A stretch of DNA of 64,000 nucleotides from Photobacterium profundum SS9 (lineage in GTDB: Bacteria > Pseudomonadota > Gammaproteobacteria > Enterobacterales > Vibrionaceae). The position numbers and the translations under genes are program-made. This document shows positions 38,301 to 47,680 of this stretch, piece after piece (positions within the stretch are counted from its first letter, which is position 1; every line of letters starts with the position of its first letter). Below the pieces are notes generated by a model. The model was given only the letters and a program-made list of their open reading frames with translations. It did no database searches and was not told where the DNA came from. Where the stretch lies: contig NC_006370.1 in NCBI RefSeq assembly GCF_000196255.1, positions 1,994,887 through 2,058,886 of the forward strand, written 5' to 3'.

Positions 38301-40197
38301 TGGTGATATGGCAGGAGATGTGTTTGGTAACGGTATGTTGTTATCAAAGCACACGCGCCTAGTTGCTGCATTTAACCACATGCATATCTTCTTGGATCCA
38401 AATCCGGATGCTGCGAAAACGTGGGAAGAGCGTGATCGTCTATTTAATCTTCCGCGTTCAAGCTGGGAAGATTACGATAAAAGTTTGATCTCTGAAGGTG
38501 GTGCGATCTTCTCTCGTCGTAGCAAGTCGATCAAACTAACCCCGCAGATCCAAAAACTCTTGGGCACACGTAAGCAAAGCGTACCGCCTAATGAGCTGAT
38601 TGGTCTTATCTTGCGCATGGAAGTGGATCTTCTGTGGAACGGCGGTATTGGAACCTACGTTAAAGCGACCACTGAAACACATACTGACGTTGGCGACCGT
38701 GCGAACGATGGTTTACGCATTAATGGCGGTGAGTTACGTGCAAAAGTAATTGGTGAAGGTGGTAATCTGGGTATGACCCAGCTTGGCCGTGTTGAATTCG
38801 CTAAAACGGGTGGCTTAGTTAACACCGATTTCGTTGATAATGTGGGTGGCGTAGATTGTTCAGATAATGAAGTAAATATCAAAATCTTGCTCAATAGCCT
38901 TGTTGCTGGTGGCGATCTTACTTATAAACAACGTAATGAAGTGCTTGAAAGCATGGAAGATGAAGTAGGAGAGATCGTACTAGATGATGCGTATTGTCAG
39001 AGTGAATCTATCTCTGTAACGCAACAACAACACGTGCAACTGCTGAAAGAGCAAATCCGCTTTATCCATCATTTAGAGCGTGCCGGTAAGCTAGATCGTG
39101 CACTTGAGTATTTACCTGATGATGAGACATTGGCTGAGCGTGAAAAATCAGGCATGGGTCTGACTCGACCTGAACTTGCTGTATTGGTCGCTTACGGAAA
39201 AATGGTGCTAAAAGAAGATCTAGTCAGTGATGAGATAGCAAATGACCCATACCATGCCCGCTTGCTACCTGCGTATTTTCCTAAGCAACTTAAAGAGAAA
39301 TACCGTGCACAGATGGATCAACACCCGCTAAGAAAAGAACTGATTGCAACATCGCTCGCAAATCAAATGTCTAACGAAATGGGCTGCAATTTTGTCACAC
39401 GTTTACAAGAAGAGACAGGTGCAACGGTTGTAGAAATTTCATCTGCTTATTCTGTAGGGCGTGAAGTTTTCCGATTTGATACATTCTTTAGTCAAATTCG
39501 TGAATTAGACAATAAAGTAGCAGCAGAAGTGCAGTACGAAATGCTTTATCGCTGTCGTCGTATGTTACGTCGTGCAACACGCTGGATATTACGTAATCGC
39601 GAGCGTAAGTTAGCAATAGAGCAGCAGATTGCATTGTATCAACCTATTCTGAATACGTTACAAGAAAACCTTGAAAGTTACCTTGTAACAGGAGAGGTTG
39701 AAGAGCATAACGATCAAGCGAATGTGATGATTGAGCAAGGTGTTCCTGCTGAGCTAGCACACAATATTGCACGACTAACTAGTTTGTATTCTGCGATGGA
39801 TATTGCTCAGATAGCAAAAGAACTGGATAAAGATATTGATCATATCTCGCGTGTTTACTTTGTTGTTGGCTCTAAACTGTCTTTGCATTGGTTCTTAAAG
39901 CAAATACACAATCAGCCAGTAGAAAATCATTGGCAAGCGTTGGCTCGTGCTTCTTTCAGAGAAGATCTGGATTGGCAGCAACGCCAGTTAACATCTGCTG
40001 TTATCAGTAGTAATCAAAATGATGAGTCTGCAGAGCAAAGTATAGAAACATGGATAGGGATGCACGAGACTGCAATTCATCGCTGGAACAGTGTACTCGC
40101 AGAATTTAAAGTGGGTACCGCCCATGAATTTGCCAAGTTCTCTGTCGCGTTACGTGAATTAATGCTGTTAAACCTAAACTGCCGTCCCAATACGTGA
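35368..40197 (+). CDS. gdhB: NAD-specific glutamate dehydrogenase, large (180-kDa) type
   Basis: 1609 residues, the length of the large bacterial NAD-GDH class. An N-terminal regulatory half (ACT-like segments such as HTVVEIVTPDYPFLVDSVRM) is followed by the catalytic part with RGGKVARGGLRWSDR (near 810), VPVGAKGGF with the catalytic Lys, and the NAD-binding region (GIGDMAGDVFGNGMLLS). It oxidatively deaminates glutamate to 2-oxoglutarate and ammonium in the cytoplasm. ATG follows GGAGCAATTGCT. Stands alone between DUF2835 and pyrD, with a strong terminator behind. The gene symbol for this class varies (gdhB or gdh2). Confidence 0.93.
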   Translation: MTAPDPIVPVLLEKVYGLIQNKIEAPQQSLVDVFAQRLLGQLADDDLLQRNESDLYGAVLSLWHHLMQNKPEQSSVRVYNPTLSRYGWQSTHTVVEIVTPDYPFLVDSVRMTLNRLDITSHLMLNGPYFFKRDEDGNIVEACGKEGDYQTLFHIEVDRLTSKEEMQALKKELEHVLSDIDLVVNDWQAMQDKMQDIAQDLKTADLPVNNVHREEAIEFINWLTRHNFMFMGYHQYDLNPIEGDYKLCPSDESGLGLLNKTDIKHCLLLSDLPESARIEARKHDILILTKSNGKSKIHRPAYVDYIGIKRFDEKGNVIGEHRFVGLYASTAYHQSALNIPLIRDRVSRILEASGYSEGSHSWKALNNLLETYPRDELIQANEKEMLDVGCGVVQMQDRDLLRLFVRRDPFGRFFSCMVYVTKERYNTELRSKTQAILKDYFGSEQTVEFTTFFSESSLARTHYIVRVKNNNFNIDAKAIEHNLVEAAASWEDRLSTSLVANFGESKGIPLGKSYARAFPRSYKEEMLPGSAVADIEQLESLSEDNKLGMLFYRPQEEANDSHFVKLKLFHRDEPIHLSDVMPMLENLGLRVIGESPYQVVKANGTVYWILDFSMLHNACTGIDLSEARDRFQDAFSSIWHGNLESDGFNRLVLCAGLTGREITVIRSYARYMRQVGFPFSQHYIEETLSSHSDLARDLVKLFTLRFEPKKKYSPKPEQDLIKKLHDKLDRVESLDDDRIIRRFMDMILATQRTNYYQIDEKGNAKPWLSLKLRPSEIPEIPAPVPFFEIFVYAPDIEGVHLRGGKVARGGLRWSDRQEDFRTEILGLVKAQQVKNTVIVPVGAKGGFICKRQPQMTTREEIWNEGQRCYKRFIRALLDVTDNIIDGELIPPVNVVRHDEDDPYLVVAADKGTATFSDLANSVSDDYNFWLGDAFASGGSNGYDHKKMGITAKGGWESVKRHFRELGIDCQSTDFTCVGIGDMAGDVFGNGMLLSKHTRLVAAFNHMHIFLDPNPDAAKTWEERDRLFNLPRSSWEDYDKSLISEGGAIFSRRSKSIKLTPQIQKLLGTRKQSVPPNELIGLILRMEVDLLWNGGIGTYVKATTETHTDVGDRANDGLRINGGELRAKVIGEGGNLGMTQLGRVEFAKTGGLVNTDFVDNVGGVDCSDNEVNIKILLNSLVAGGDLTYKQRNEVLESMEDEVGEIVLDDAYCQSESISVTQQQHVQLLKEQIRFIHHLERAGKLDRALEYLPDDETLAEREKSGMGLTRPELAVLVAYGKMVLKEDLVSDEIANDPYHARLLPAYFPKQLKEKYRAQMDQHPLRKELIATSLANQMSNEMGCNFVTRLQEETGATVVEISSAYSVGREVFRFDTFFSQIRELDNKVAAEVQYEMLYRCRRMLRRATRWILRNRERKLAIEQQIALYQPILNTLQENLESYLVTGEVEEHNDQANVMIEQGVPAELAHNIARLTSLYSAMDIAQIAKELDKDIDHISRVYFVVGSKLSLHWFLKQIHNQPVENHWQALARASFREDLDWQQRQLTSAVISSNQNDESAEQSIETWIGMHETAIHRWNSVLAEFKVGTAHEFAKFSVALRELMLLNLNCRPNT

Positions 40198-40246
40198 GGC
40201 GCCAGAGATAACTATCATAAGTCTATGATATAAATTTGGGTTCGAT

Positions 40247-40286
40247 TAAAAAGCCATTGCATAACAGATGCAATGGCTTTTTTTAT
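40247..40286 (+). terminator. Intrinsic terminator after the glutamate dehydrogenase gene
   Basis: Stem aaaaagccattgcat / atgcaatggcttttt with loop aacag, followed by more T. Confidence 0.93.
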
Positions 40287-40334
40287 TGTTTACATAACGA
40301 CTGACCAACATGACCGTTACATATTGCTGGTTAA

Positions 40335-40350
40335 ACGGAATCGTTTGCGT
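40335..40350. promoter_or_regulatory. PurR-type box upstream of pyrD
   Basis: acggaatcgtttgcgt matches the PurR consensus ACGCAAACGTTTGCGT at 14 of 16 positions. It lies 169 bp before the pyrD start. In E. coli pyrD is repressed by PurR. Not a perfect palindrome, so moderate confidence. Confidence 0.55.
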
Positions 40351-40518
40351 TGTTTTTGATAAATTAAAGACAAATTTGAAGCTGTAACTCATTGTAAATA
40401 AACATCTAAATGTAAGTAATTGTTTTATTAATACAAATGTCGTAAATAGTCATTGAAGTAGAACGGATTACTGTGAATAATAAGCCCGTTTATTTGGAGC
40501 TTTTTATAAGGAGAGACA

Positions 40519-41529
40519 ATGATTTATCGCCTCGCACGATCCGTTTTTTTCCAGCTAGATGCTGAAAAAGCGCATGATCTTGCTATTCAGAACTTTTCTC
40601 GTTTTACCGGCACTCCGCTTGATCTCTTCTACCGTCAACATGTACCCGATCGCCCTGTTGAAGTAATGGGTATCAAATTTAAAAACCCCGTAGGATTGGC
40701 TGCAGGCCTAGATAAAAATGGCGAATGTATTGATGCATTTGGCGCAATGGGTTTTGGGTTTGTTGAAGTGGGTACAGTAACGCCACGTCCACAATCAGGC
40801 AATGAGAAACCACGTCTTTTCCGCGTACTTCCAGCTGAAGGTCTTATTAATCGCTTTGGCTTTAATAACCTTGGCGTTGATAATCTGGTTGAGAATGTAA
40901 AAAAATCCAAATATGACGGTGTTATCGGTATTAACATCGGTAAGAATAAAGACACGCCAATCGAGAAGGGTGCAGAAGATTACTTAATCTGTATGGATAA
41001 GGTTTATGAGCATGCTGGCTATATTGCGGTAAATATCTCTTCACCTAATACCCCAGGGCTTCGTTCTCTTCAATATGGAGAAGCGCTTGATGATCTTTTG
41101 TCTCAGTTAAAAGCGAAACAAGAAGAGCTGGCAGCTAAACACGGTAAGTATGTCCCGTTAGCACTGAAGATCGCACCCGATCTAGAAGATCATGAAATTG
41201 TGCAAATCGCAGAATCTTTGATCAAAAATAAAATTGATGGCGTGATTGGTACTAACACGACATTAGATCGTACATTGGTTAAAGGTATGCCACATTGTGA
41301 TGAGATGGGGGGGCTAAGTGGTCGTCCGTTACAAAATCGCAGTACTGAGGTTATTCGTCGTTTAGCTGAAGAGTTAAATGGCGCTTTACCAATTATTGGT
41401 GTGGGTGGTATTGATTCTGCTATTTCAGCACGTGAAAAAATGAATGCAGGCGCACAGCTTGTACAGATTTATTCTGGTTTTATTTATCACGGACCAAAAT
41501 TGGTAAAAGACATAGTGATGAACTCTTAA
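40519..41529 (+). CDS. pyrD: Dihydroorotate dehydrogenase (quinone), class 2
   Basis: 336 residues, equal to E. coli PyrD. ATG follows AAGGAGAGACA. Family segments: [16 protein letters not shown] (FMN site, near 62), FGFNNLG (near 115), the catalytic serine segment [12 protein letters not shown] (near 175), and GVGGI(D)S near 295. The N-terminal amphipathic helix ([18 protein letters not shown]) is the membrane and quinone contact of class 2 enzymes. It oxidises dihydroorotate to orotate in pyrimidine synthesis at the inner membrane. PurR-type box upstream; terminator downstream. Confidence 0.96.
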   Translation: MIYRLARSVFFQLDAEKAHDLAIQNFSRFTGTPLDLFYRQHVPDRPVEVMGIKFKNPVGLAAGLDKNGECIDAFGAMGFGFVEVGTVTPRPQSGNEKPRLFRVLPAEGLINRFGFNNLGVDNLVENVKKSKYDGVIGINIGKNKDTPIEKGAEDYLICMDKVYEHAGYIAVNISSPNTPGLRSLQYGEALDDLLSQLKAKQEELAAKHGKYVPLALKIAPDLEDHEIVQIAESLIKNKIDGVIGTNTTLDRTLVKGMPHCDEMGGLSGRPLQNRSTEVIRRLAEELNGALPIIGVGGIDSAISAREKMNAGAQLVQIYSGFIYHGPKLVKDIVMNS

Positions 41530-41658
41530 ATTGAGTATTTCTTAAATTGAACTTTGATGAAAGGCCTTTTTAAATACTTCTTTCGAAAGAGTTCCACCTT
41601 TTAGTTCTCGGTAGCTAAAAGGTCATTGAAAATTGTCAAAATTACATTTTCATGAAAC

Positions 41659-41692
41659 AAAAAGGGGATATATGTTCCCCTTTTTTTTTATC
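41659..41692 (+). terminator. Intrinsic terminator after pyrD
   Basis: Stem aaaagggga / tccccttt around atatatgt, followed by eight T. Confidence 0.85.
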
Positions 41693-41772
41693 ACAAGCAC
41701 CGTAAAATTCTCCTAAAGTTTTTTATGTATTGTTAGATACGTAGTACAAAGAACTGTTTCTGGAGCGTTTAC

Positions 41773-42312
41773 GTGTTAAAACCAAATAATTCATGGATGT
41801 GGTATTTCGACCTTAAGGATAATTCCCTAATGTTAGATTTGGGAAGTGATATGGTTTTCCGTGTAGGTATTCCAGCAAAACATCTTATCCCTTCGGCGAG
41901 TGAACAGTGTGAATTTACTGTTGATGACGCCTCTATTTTCCAGAACTACAAAGAAAACGTTTCACATTTAGAGATATCTGAACCGCGTAAAGCTGAATTA
42001 GCACTAAATGCGGTTGCAGCCAGTCGATTCCATAAACCGATGATGCCCAAAAGTTGGTTTTTTGATACTCAATCAGTAAGCTGTGATCCTGAGAATAGTG
42101 ACATCGTAACCCTTCAAACACCTTTAGGTATGGCAAAGTTCATTGTTATTGAGAATAGCGGCTGTGCAAGCCTATGTATGATGGTCGATGTAGAGCCTTT
42201 AGCGCTGTCTAGCACTAAGGAAATACGCTTTTGTGACACTATCAAGGTTATGAACAATCGTATAACTGCTTACGAAGAAGACGCGATACTGAACCTAGCA
42301 CTCGTAGGTTAA
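41773..42312 (+). CDS. zapC: Cell division protein ZapC
   Basis: 179 residues, GTG start with TGGAG 8 nt upstream. Length and position directly after pyrD match E. coli zapC, and the N-terminus (MLKPNNSWMWYFDLKDNSLMLDLGSDMVF) resembles it. ZapC binds FtsZ and stabilises Z-ring polymers at mid-cell. No signal peptide. The pyrD terminator upstream implies its own promoter. Identification rests on resemblance plus synteny. Confidence 0.85.
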   Translation: MLKPNNSWMWYFDLKDNSLMLDLGSDMVFRVGIPAKHLIPSASEQCEFTVDDASIFQNYKENVSHLEISEPRKAELALNAVAASRFHKPMMPKSWFFDTQSVSCDPENSDIVTLQTPLGMAKFIVIENSGCASLCMMVDVEPLALSSTKEIRFCDTIKVMNNRITAYEEDAILNLALVG

Positions 42313-43302
42313 TGAGTGAATTGGTTAATAGGGCCCTTTAGAGCGTATTAGCTGCTTGTTTCTTACCACAATTTGACCCTGTAAATAATTCCTACAACCA
42401 CCGATATAAAGCCATGTATCTAGAGTTATCTGTACTCTTGTCTATAAGCCTTCTTATACCGTCCTACATCAGTAATCTCTGCCACACACATATCTCAGCC
42501 CATTAATTTATATTAATACTCATCATTATTTGAGAGGTTAGGGGCATTATGTTTTGTCGCCACACCATCTTTCAGCTTCTACCTTCAATTTAAACCCAGC
42601 CTTCAATCTTATTATTACTATCTATAGCGTTAAGCGTCTGATGAAAGTGGTGTTTGATGAATCTAAGCATCTGATAATAAGTACTGGGAAACATCTTTTT
42701 TGTATGAAAAACAAACATGTTTGGTGAGGCTAATCCAATTATTGATTAATATATGGTATTTTTTTTTGCCTCTTTTAGGCTGAAATTGCGTCAAATTACT
42801 GACACTTAATGCCAAAGTTAGTGCAGAAAAACAATGAAACTTCCTCTTTTTCCCCATTATGGTTATTTTATTACAATGGGAGCACTGGTAGTATCTTAAT
42901 ACTTTCCATAATGGAAAGTATTAAGGGGTGTGTTTTTATTTACGATGATATCTAATGCGCCATATCGTTTTATAGTGTGATATTTTCTGCAATTTATAAT
43001 TTAACTAGTTTATTATTCGTTTATAATCAATGAGTTGAATTTGTGTTTCTGTGTGTGGATAATCAGTTGGCGTGTTTTTATGAACACTTACCGCATTATT
43101 TAATTAGGGGTGGGATACCATTGTTTCCACTGGTGGATGATGTTGAGTGAGCTATGAATGCTATGTTCTGAACCCCATCAGCGCCGAGAAATCGTTATTT
43201 CATTATTTTTTAACCAAATAATGCGTATGCAATGGGGAATAGAGAGGCATTTAGTCTGTTTTACGTTATAATTCCCGGCAACATAAGTGCGAAAAGAATT
43301 CC
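42313..43302. other. Long intergenic region, 990 bp, zapC to rlmL
   Basis: In E. coli ycbX lies here; no remnant of it was recognised. Short frames on both strands look random in composition. One clear structure is a perfect 14-bp inverted repeat at 42895-42925. The rest is AT-rich and unexplained. Confidence 0.6.
42895..42925. repeat. Perfect 14-bp inverted repeat with 3-nt spacer
   Basis: Arms cttaatactttcca and tggaaagtattaag around taa. No T-run follows on the plus strand directly (aggggtgtgttttta). It could be an operator or the hairpin of a small RNA. Confidence 0.65.
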
Positions 43303-45441
43303 ATGAATCAATATCTAGCTATCACATCTCGAGGTCTTGAAAACCTCCTTGCAGAAGAATTAGAACAACTTGGTGCTCAGAGCATTCAAGTTGTTCATGC
43401 CGGTGTACGTTTTAAAGCCGATCAGTCAACCGCTTACCGTTGTTGCCTATGGACACGTATATCGTCTCGTATCATTCAAGTTCTTAGCGAATTTACTGTT
43501 CGTGACGACATGGACCTGTACCTTGGCGCTGCGGCGATCAATTGGACTGAGTATTTCAGCAACGCTACACGTATTGTCGTAGATTTTAACGGTACAAACC
43601 GTGAAATCCGTAATAGCCAATACGGCGCAATGAAAGTTAAAGATGCTATCGTCGATCGTTTCACGAAAGCAGACCTTCGTCGTCCTAATATCGACCGTGA
43701 ACAACCTGATCTACGTATTCACATGCGTCTATCTGGCGAAAAAGGTGTGTTAGGTCTTGATATGGCGGGTAGTGGTCTTCACCAACGTGGTTACCGTACT
43801 GAAGCTGGTCGTGCGCCATTACGTGAAACGCACGCTGCTGCATTAGTACTGAAAAGTGGCTGGACGCCAGGTCAACCGTTACTCGACCCAATGTGTGGTT
43901 CAGGTACATTGTTGATTGAAGCTGCAATGATGGCGGCTGATATTGCACCGGGTCTTAAACGTAAGCGTTGGGGCTTTGAGTCAATTAAAGATTTCGATAA
44001 AGACGCATGGCTTGAAATTCATGCTGAAGCGTCTGTTAAAGCACGCCGTGGCCCTGCAAAAGTTCAGACTAAGTTCTTTGGTTTTGAATTAGAGCACCGT
44101 ATTTTAGCTATTGCGCGTGATAACGCTGGTCGTGCTGGCGTTAAAGAACTCATTAACTTTCAACAGGGCGATGCGACAGAGCTGAAAGCACCTGAAGGTT
44201 TTGATGCTGGTATTGTTATCTGTAACCCACCATACGGTGAGCGTTTAGGTACAACACCTGAATTAATTAGCTTATACACAGAACTTGGTAATCGTCTTAA
44301 ACTGGCGTTTGCGGGTTCATCTGCGTCTATCTATTCTGGTTCTAACGAATTACTTAGCTGCTTACGTATGCGTGCTGATAAGCAATTCAAACTACCAAAC
44401 GGTGCACTAGATTGTGTACTTAAAACGTATTTGATTACAGCCGGTAGCGTTAAGAAAGAAGAAGGTGAAGCTGAAGGCCATGTTGAGCAAGAAAACGTTG
44501 CGCCTGATTTTGCTAACCGTCTTAAAAAGAACATTACTAAGCTGAATAAATGGGCAAAGAAAGAAGGTATTGACTGCTACCGCATTTATGACGCTGATTT
44601 GCCAAATTACAATGCAGCTATCGATAAGTACAATGACTACCTGATCATTCAAGAGTACGCCGCACCTAAAACCGTACCTGAAGAGATTGCTCGTCGTCGT
44701 ATTATGGACGTGTTACGTGCAACAATTGAAGTTACTGGTGTTCAAACTGATAAAGTTATTCTAAAAGTGCGTGAGCGCCAGAAGGGTAAAAATCAGTACC
44801 AGAAGCTTTCAAATGCAGAGCGTCACATTATCGTTAACGAATATGGCGTAGACCTTAAGGTTAATCTTTACGATTACCTTGATACAGGTTTGTTCTTAGA
44901 TCACCGTATAACGCGTAAAATGTTAGGTGACATGGCGAAAGGGAAAGATTTCCTTAACCTATTTGCTTACACCGGTTCAGCCTCTGTACATGCTGCTTGC
45001 GGTGGTGCTAAATCGACTACAACTATCGATATGTCAAACACATACCTTGGTTGGGCTCAAGAAAACATGGAGCTTAACAACCAAGTCGGTGATCAACATG
45101 AGTTTATTCAAGCGGATTGCTTGCAATGGCTTCAAGAAGTTGATGACACGTTTGACCTTATCTTTATTGATCCGCCAACATTTTCTAACTCTAAGCGTAT
45201 GAAGCAGACGTTTGATATTCAGCGTGATCACATCATGCTAATGGAAAACTTGAAGCGCATGCTACGTACTGATGGCAAAATTGTTTTCTCAAACAATAAG
45301 CGTCAGTTCAAAATGGATTTAGAAAAATTGAATGAACTTGGTTTGGATGCTAAGAACATTTCTGATAAAACTCTGCCAATGGATTTTGCAAAGAATAAGC
45401 ATATTCATAACAGTTGGATTATCACTCACAAGGAAGATTAA
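43303..45441 (+). CDS. rlmL: Bifunctional 23S rRNA methyltransferase RlmKL (m2G2445 / m7G2069)
   Basis: 712 residues; E. coli RlmL is 702. N-terminal THUMP domain (about 45-155), then the RlmL methyltransferase with SAM motif [16 protein letters not shown] (near 195) and catalytic [10 protein letters not shown] (near 308), then the RlmK methyltransferase with [14 protein letters not shown] (near 550) and [12 protein letters not shown] (near 625). It methylates G2445 and G2069 of 23S rRNA. The next gene starts immediately after the TAA, so the rlmL - glutaredoxin - uup - DUF3466 run is probably one operon. Confidence 0.96.
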   Translation: MNQYLAITSRGLENLLAEELEQLGAQSIQVVHAGVRFKADQSTAYRCCLWTRISSRIIQVLSEFTVRDDMDLYLGAAAINWTEYFSNATRIVVDFNGTNREIRNSQYGAMKVKDAIVDRFTKADLRRPNIDREQPDLRIHMRLSGEKGVLGLDMAGSGLHQRGYRTEAGRAPLRETHAAALVLKSGWTPGQPLLDPMCGSGTLLIEAAMMAADIAPGLKRKRWGFESIKDFDKDAWLEIHAEASVKARRGPAKVQTKFFGFELEHRILAIARDNAGRAGVKELINFQQGDATELKAPEGFDAGIVICNPPYGERLGTTPELISLYTELGNRLKLAFAGSSASIYSGSNELLSCLRMRADKQFKLPNGALDCVLKTYLITAGSVKKEEGEAEGHVEQENVAPDFANRLKKNITKLNKWAKKEGIDCYRIYDADLPNYNAAIDKYNDYLIIQEYAAPKTVPEEIARRRIMDVLRATIEVTGVQTDKVILKVRERQKGKNQYQKLSNAERHIIVNEYGVDLKVNLYDYLDTGLFLDHRITRKMLGDMAKGKDFLNLFAYTGSASVHAACGGAKSTTTIDMSNTYLGWAQENMELNNQVGDQHEFIQADCLQWLQEVDDTFDLIFIDPPTFSNSKRMKQTFDIQRDHIMLMENLKRMLRTDGKIVFSNNKRQFKMDLEKLNELGLDAKNISDKTLPMDFAKNKHIHNSWIITHKED

Positions 45442-45765
45442 GTGCTGATAACCCTTTATAGCACGGAAGGATGCCATCTTTGCGAGCAAGCTTATAGCTT
45501 GCTCGTCGAGGCAGGGGTACAAGAGCACGTTCAGGTAATAGATATTGCCTTTGATGACGTGCTCTTTTCACGTTACGGCGTAACAATACCAGTTGTCTCC
45601 ACACAACCCGTAACATCAACGTCTTCAGAGGCTTGTTCTGTAACAGCTTGTTCTGTAACTGCAGACACCGTTTCTGATGAATCTACACACTCAATTTCTG
45701 AACTTGGTTGGCCGTTTGATAGTGCCGACCTTGCAGCATGGTTAAAAAACAATGGCTTTAATTAA
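45442..45765 (+). CDS. Glutaredoxin-family protein with a Ser/Thr-rich insertion
   Basis: 107 residues, GTG start directly adjoining the rlmL stop codon. The N-terminus MLITLYSTEGCHLCEQA gives a C-x-x-C redox site (C11, C14), and FDDVLFSRYGVTIPV supplies the cis-proline. After residue 52 there is a Ser/Thr-rich insert to about 86, encoded partly by a 15-bp tandem repeat, before the final GWPFDSADLAAWL helix. Relatives I remember at this locus are about 80 residues without this insert. The end overlaps the uup start by 14 bp. Thiol-disulfide function is likely; partner unknown. Confidence 0.78.
   Translation: MLITLYSTEGCHLCEQAYSLLVEAGVQEHVQVIDIAFDDVLFSRYGVTIPVVSTQPVTSTSSEACSVTACSVTADTVSDESTHSISELGWPFDSADLAAWLKNNGFN
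45631..45660 (+). repeat. 15-bp tandem duplication inside the glutaredoxin gene
   Basis: gcttgttctgtaaca followed by gcttgttctgtaact. Each unit codes A-C-S-V-T, so the length change preserves the frame. Confidence 0.9.
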
Positions 45766-47680
45766 TATTAGTAACGCGCAACTTGCGTATGGTGATCACG
45801 CTTTGCTTGATAAGGCGGAGTTCGTTCTTCAACCCAATGAACGTGTTTGTTTAGTGGGCCGTAATGGCGCAGGCAAATCAACATTAATGAAAGTGGTTAC
45901 AGGCGATGTATTGCTTGATGATGGCAGTATTCAGCGTCAGACAGAGCTTACAATCTCTCGCCTTGAACAAGATCCACCGCGTAATGCACAAGGCAATGTG
46001 TTTGATTATGTTGCTGAAGGTTTGGCTGAAGTGGGTAAGGTACTAAAAGAATATCACCACTTATTGGATTTAATCGGCGTTGACCCAAGTGAATCAAACC
46101 TTAACAAGTTGATGAAAGCGCAAGAAAAAATTGACCATGCGAATGCTTGGCAGTTTGATAGCCAAATAGCGTCTGTATTAGAAAGCTTGCACCTTGATCC
46201 GCATACAATGCTTAGCGATCTATCGGGTGGTTGGCAACGTAAAGCTGCGCTGGCACGTGCATTGGTATGTAACCCTGATATCTTACTTCTTGATGAGCCA
46301 ACCAACCACTTAGATGTTGCAACTATCGAATGGCTAGAAGGTTTCCTTAAGAACTTCCGTGGTTCAATCATCTTTATCTCTCACGACCGTGCTTTCATTC
46401 GCTCGATGGCGACACGTATTCTTGATTTAGATCGCGGCAAACTTGTTTCTTTCCCTGGTGACTATGAACTGTATCTTGAAAGTAAAGAAGAGATGCTACG
46501 AGTAGAAGCGGAACAAAACGCAGAATTTGATAAAAAGCTAGCACAAGAAGAAGTATGGATCCGTCAAGGCGTTAAGGCTCGACGTACTCGTAACGAAGGG
46601 CGTGTTCGTGCACTAAAAGCATTACGTAATGAGCGCAGTGAACGCCGTGAAGTGGTTGGTAAAGCCGACATGAAACTTCAAGAAGCGAAGCGCTCTGGTA
46701 AGATTGTATTTGAAGCTGAGAATATCTCATACAGCTATGGTGACGAGCAAATCATCAAAGATTTCAGCTTTACAGTTATGCGTGGCGATCGTATTGCACT
46801 TATCGGACCGAATGGTTGTGGTAAGAGTACATTGCTAAAAGTAATGCTAGAGCAACTCACCCCAACATCGGGTAAGTTCCACTGTGGTACTAAGATTGAT
46901 GCCGCATACTTTGACCAATACCGTGAAATATTAGACCCTGAAAAAACCGTAATGGATAACCTTGCAGATGGTAAGCAAGAAGTGACCATTAATGGTGTGA
47001 CTCGTCACGCACTAGGCTATTTACAAGATTTCTTATTCCACCCTCGTCGTGCTCGTACCCCTGTTAAAGCACTTTCTGGTGGTGAGAAAAACCGTCTGCT
47101 ACTGGCTAAATTGTTCCTAAAACCAAATAACTTATTGATTCTCGATGAACCAACAAACGATCTAGATATCGAAACATTGGAACTTTTAGAAGAAATACTT
47201 GCCAACTATCAGGGTACTTTACTTTTAGTAAGCCACGATCGTCAGTTTGTTGATAATACTGTGATGACAAGCTGGATTTTTGAAGGCAATGGGGTTATCG
47301 ACGAATACGTCGGCGGTTATCATGATGCGCAAGAGCAACGTGCTAACTCTTTAACAAATATTGCAAAAAATCAGGCTGCTGAATTTGAGCAGGCGAAGAA
47401 AAAACAAGAAAATAATAAGCCGCGAGAGACAACCCGTTCTACGCCAAAAAAGAAGCTTTCTTATAAGTTTCAAAAAGAGCTAGAAGGTCTACCGCTTATA
47501 ATTGAAGAATTGGAAAATGAAATTGCACAACTGCAGGAACAAGTTAATGATCCTGCATTCTTCCAAGACGTAAAGAATGATACTGAAGCGACATTGGCTC
47601 GCCTTGCAGAAGAAGAGCAAAAGTTTGAAGTAGCATTTGAGCGCTGGGAAGAATTAGAGGCAATGCAAAAGGAATCCTAA
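45752..47680 (+). CDS. uup: ABC-F ATPase Uup
   Basis: 642 residues. Two ABC cassettes in one chain: Walker A GRNGAGKST (near 36) with signature LSGGWQRKA and LLDEPTNHLD; second Walker A GPNGCGKST (near 352) with LSGGEKNR and ILDEPTNDLD. A charged linker between them and a C-terminal coiled coil (about 560-635) identify Uup among ABC-F proteins. It is not a transporter; Uup acts with ribosomes and binds branched DNA, and limits precise transposon excision in E. coli. Overlaps the preceding gene by 14 bp and shares its last base with the next ATG. Confidence 0.94.
   Translation: MALINISNAQLAYGDHALLDKAEFVLQPNERVCLVGRNGAGKSTLMKVVTGDVLLDDGSIQRQTELTISRLEQDPPRNAQGNVFDYVAEGLAEVGKVLKEYHHLLDLIGVDPSESNLNKLMKAQEKIDHANAWQFDSQIASVLESLHLDPHTMLSDLSGGWQRKAALARALVCNPDILLLDEPTNHLDVATIEWLEGFLKNFRGSIIFISHDRAFIRSMATRILDLDRGKLVSFPGDYELYLESKEEMLRVEAEQNAEFDKKLAQEEVWIRQGVKARRTRNEGRVRALKALRNERSERREVVGKADMKLQEAKRSGKIVFEAENISYSYGDEQIIKDFSFTVMRGDRIALIGPNGCGKSTLLKVMLEQLTPTSGKFHCGTKIDAAYFDQYREILDPEKTVMDNLADGKQEVTINGVTRHALGYLQDFLFHPRRARTPVKALSGGEKNRLLLAKLFLKPNNLLILDEPTNDLDIETLELLEEILANYQGTLLLVSHDRQFVDNTVMTSWIFEGNGVIDEYVGGYHDAQEQRANSLTNIAKNQAAEFEQAKKKQENNKPRETTRSTPKKKLSYKFQKELEGLPLIIEELENEIAQLQEQVNDPAFFQDVKNDTEATLARLAEEEQKFEVAFERWEELEAMQKES

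Noticed and set aside
42663..42857. Minus-strand frame of 64 codons in the zapC-rlmL gap
   Set aside because: AT-driven composition rich in Lys and Ile, no ribosome site and no recognisable motif.
45631..45660. Tandem repeat as a CRISPR or VNTR locus
   Set aside because: Only two 15-bp units inside a coding sequence; no spacers or cas genes anywhere in the window.
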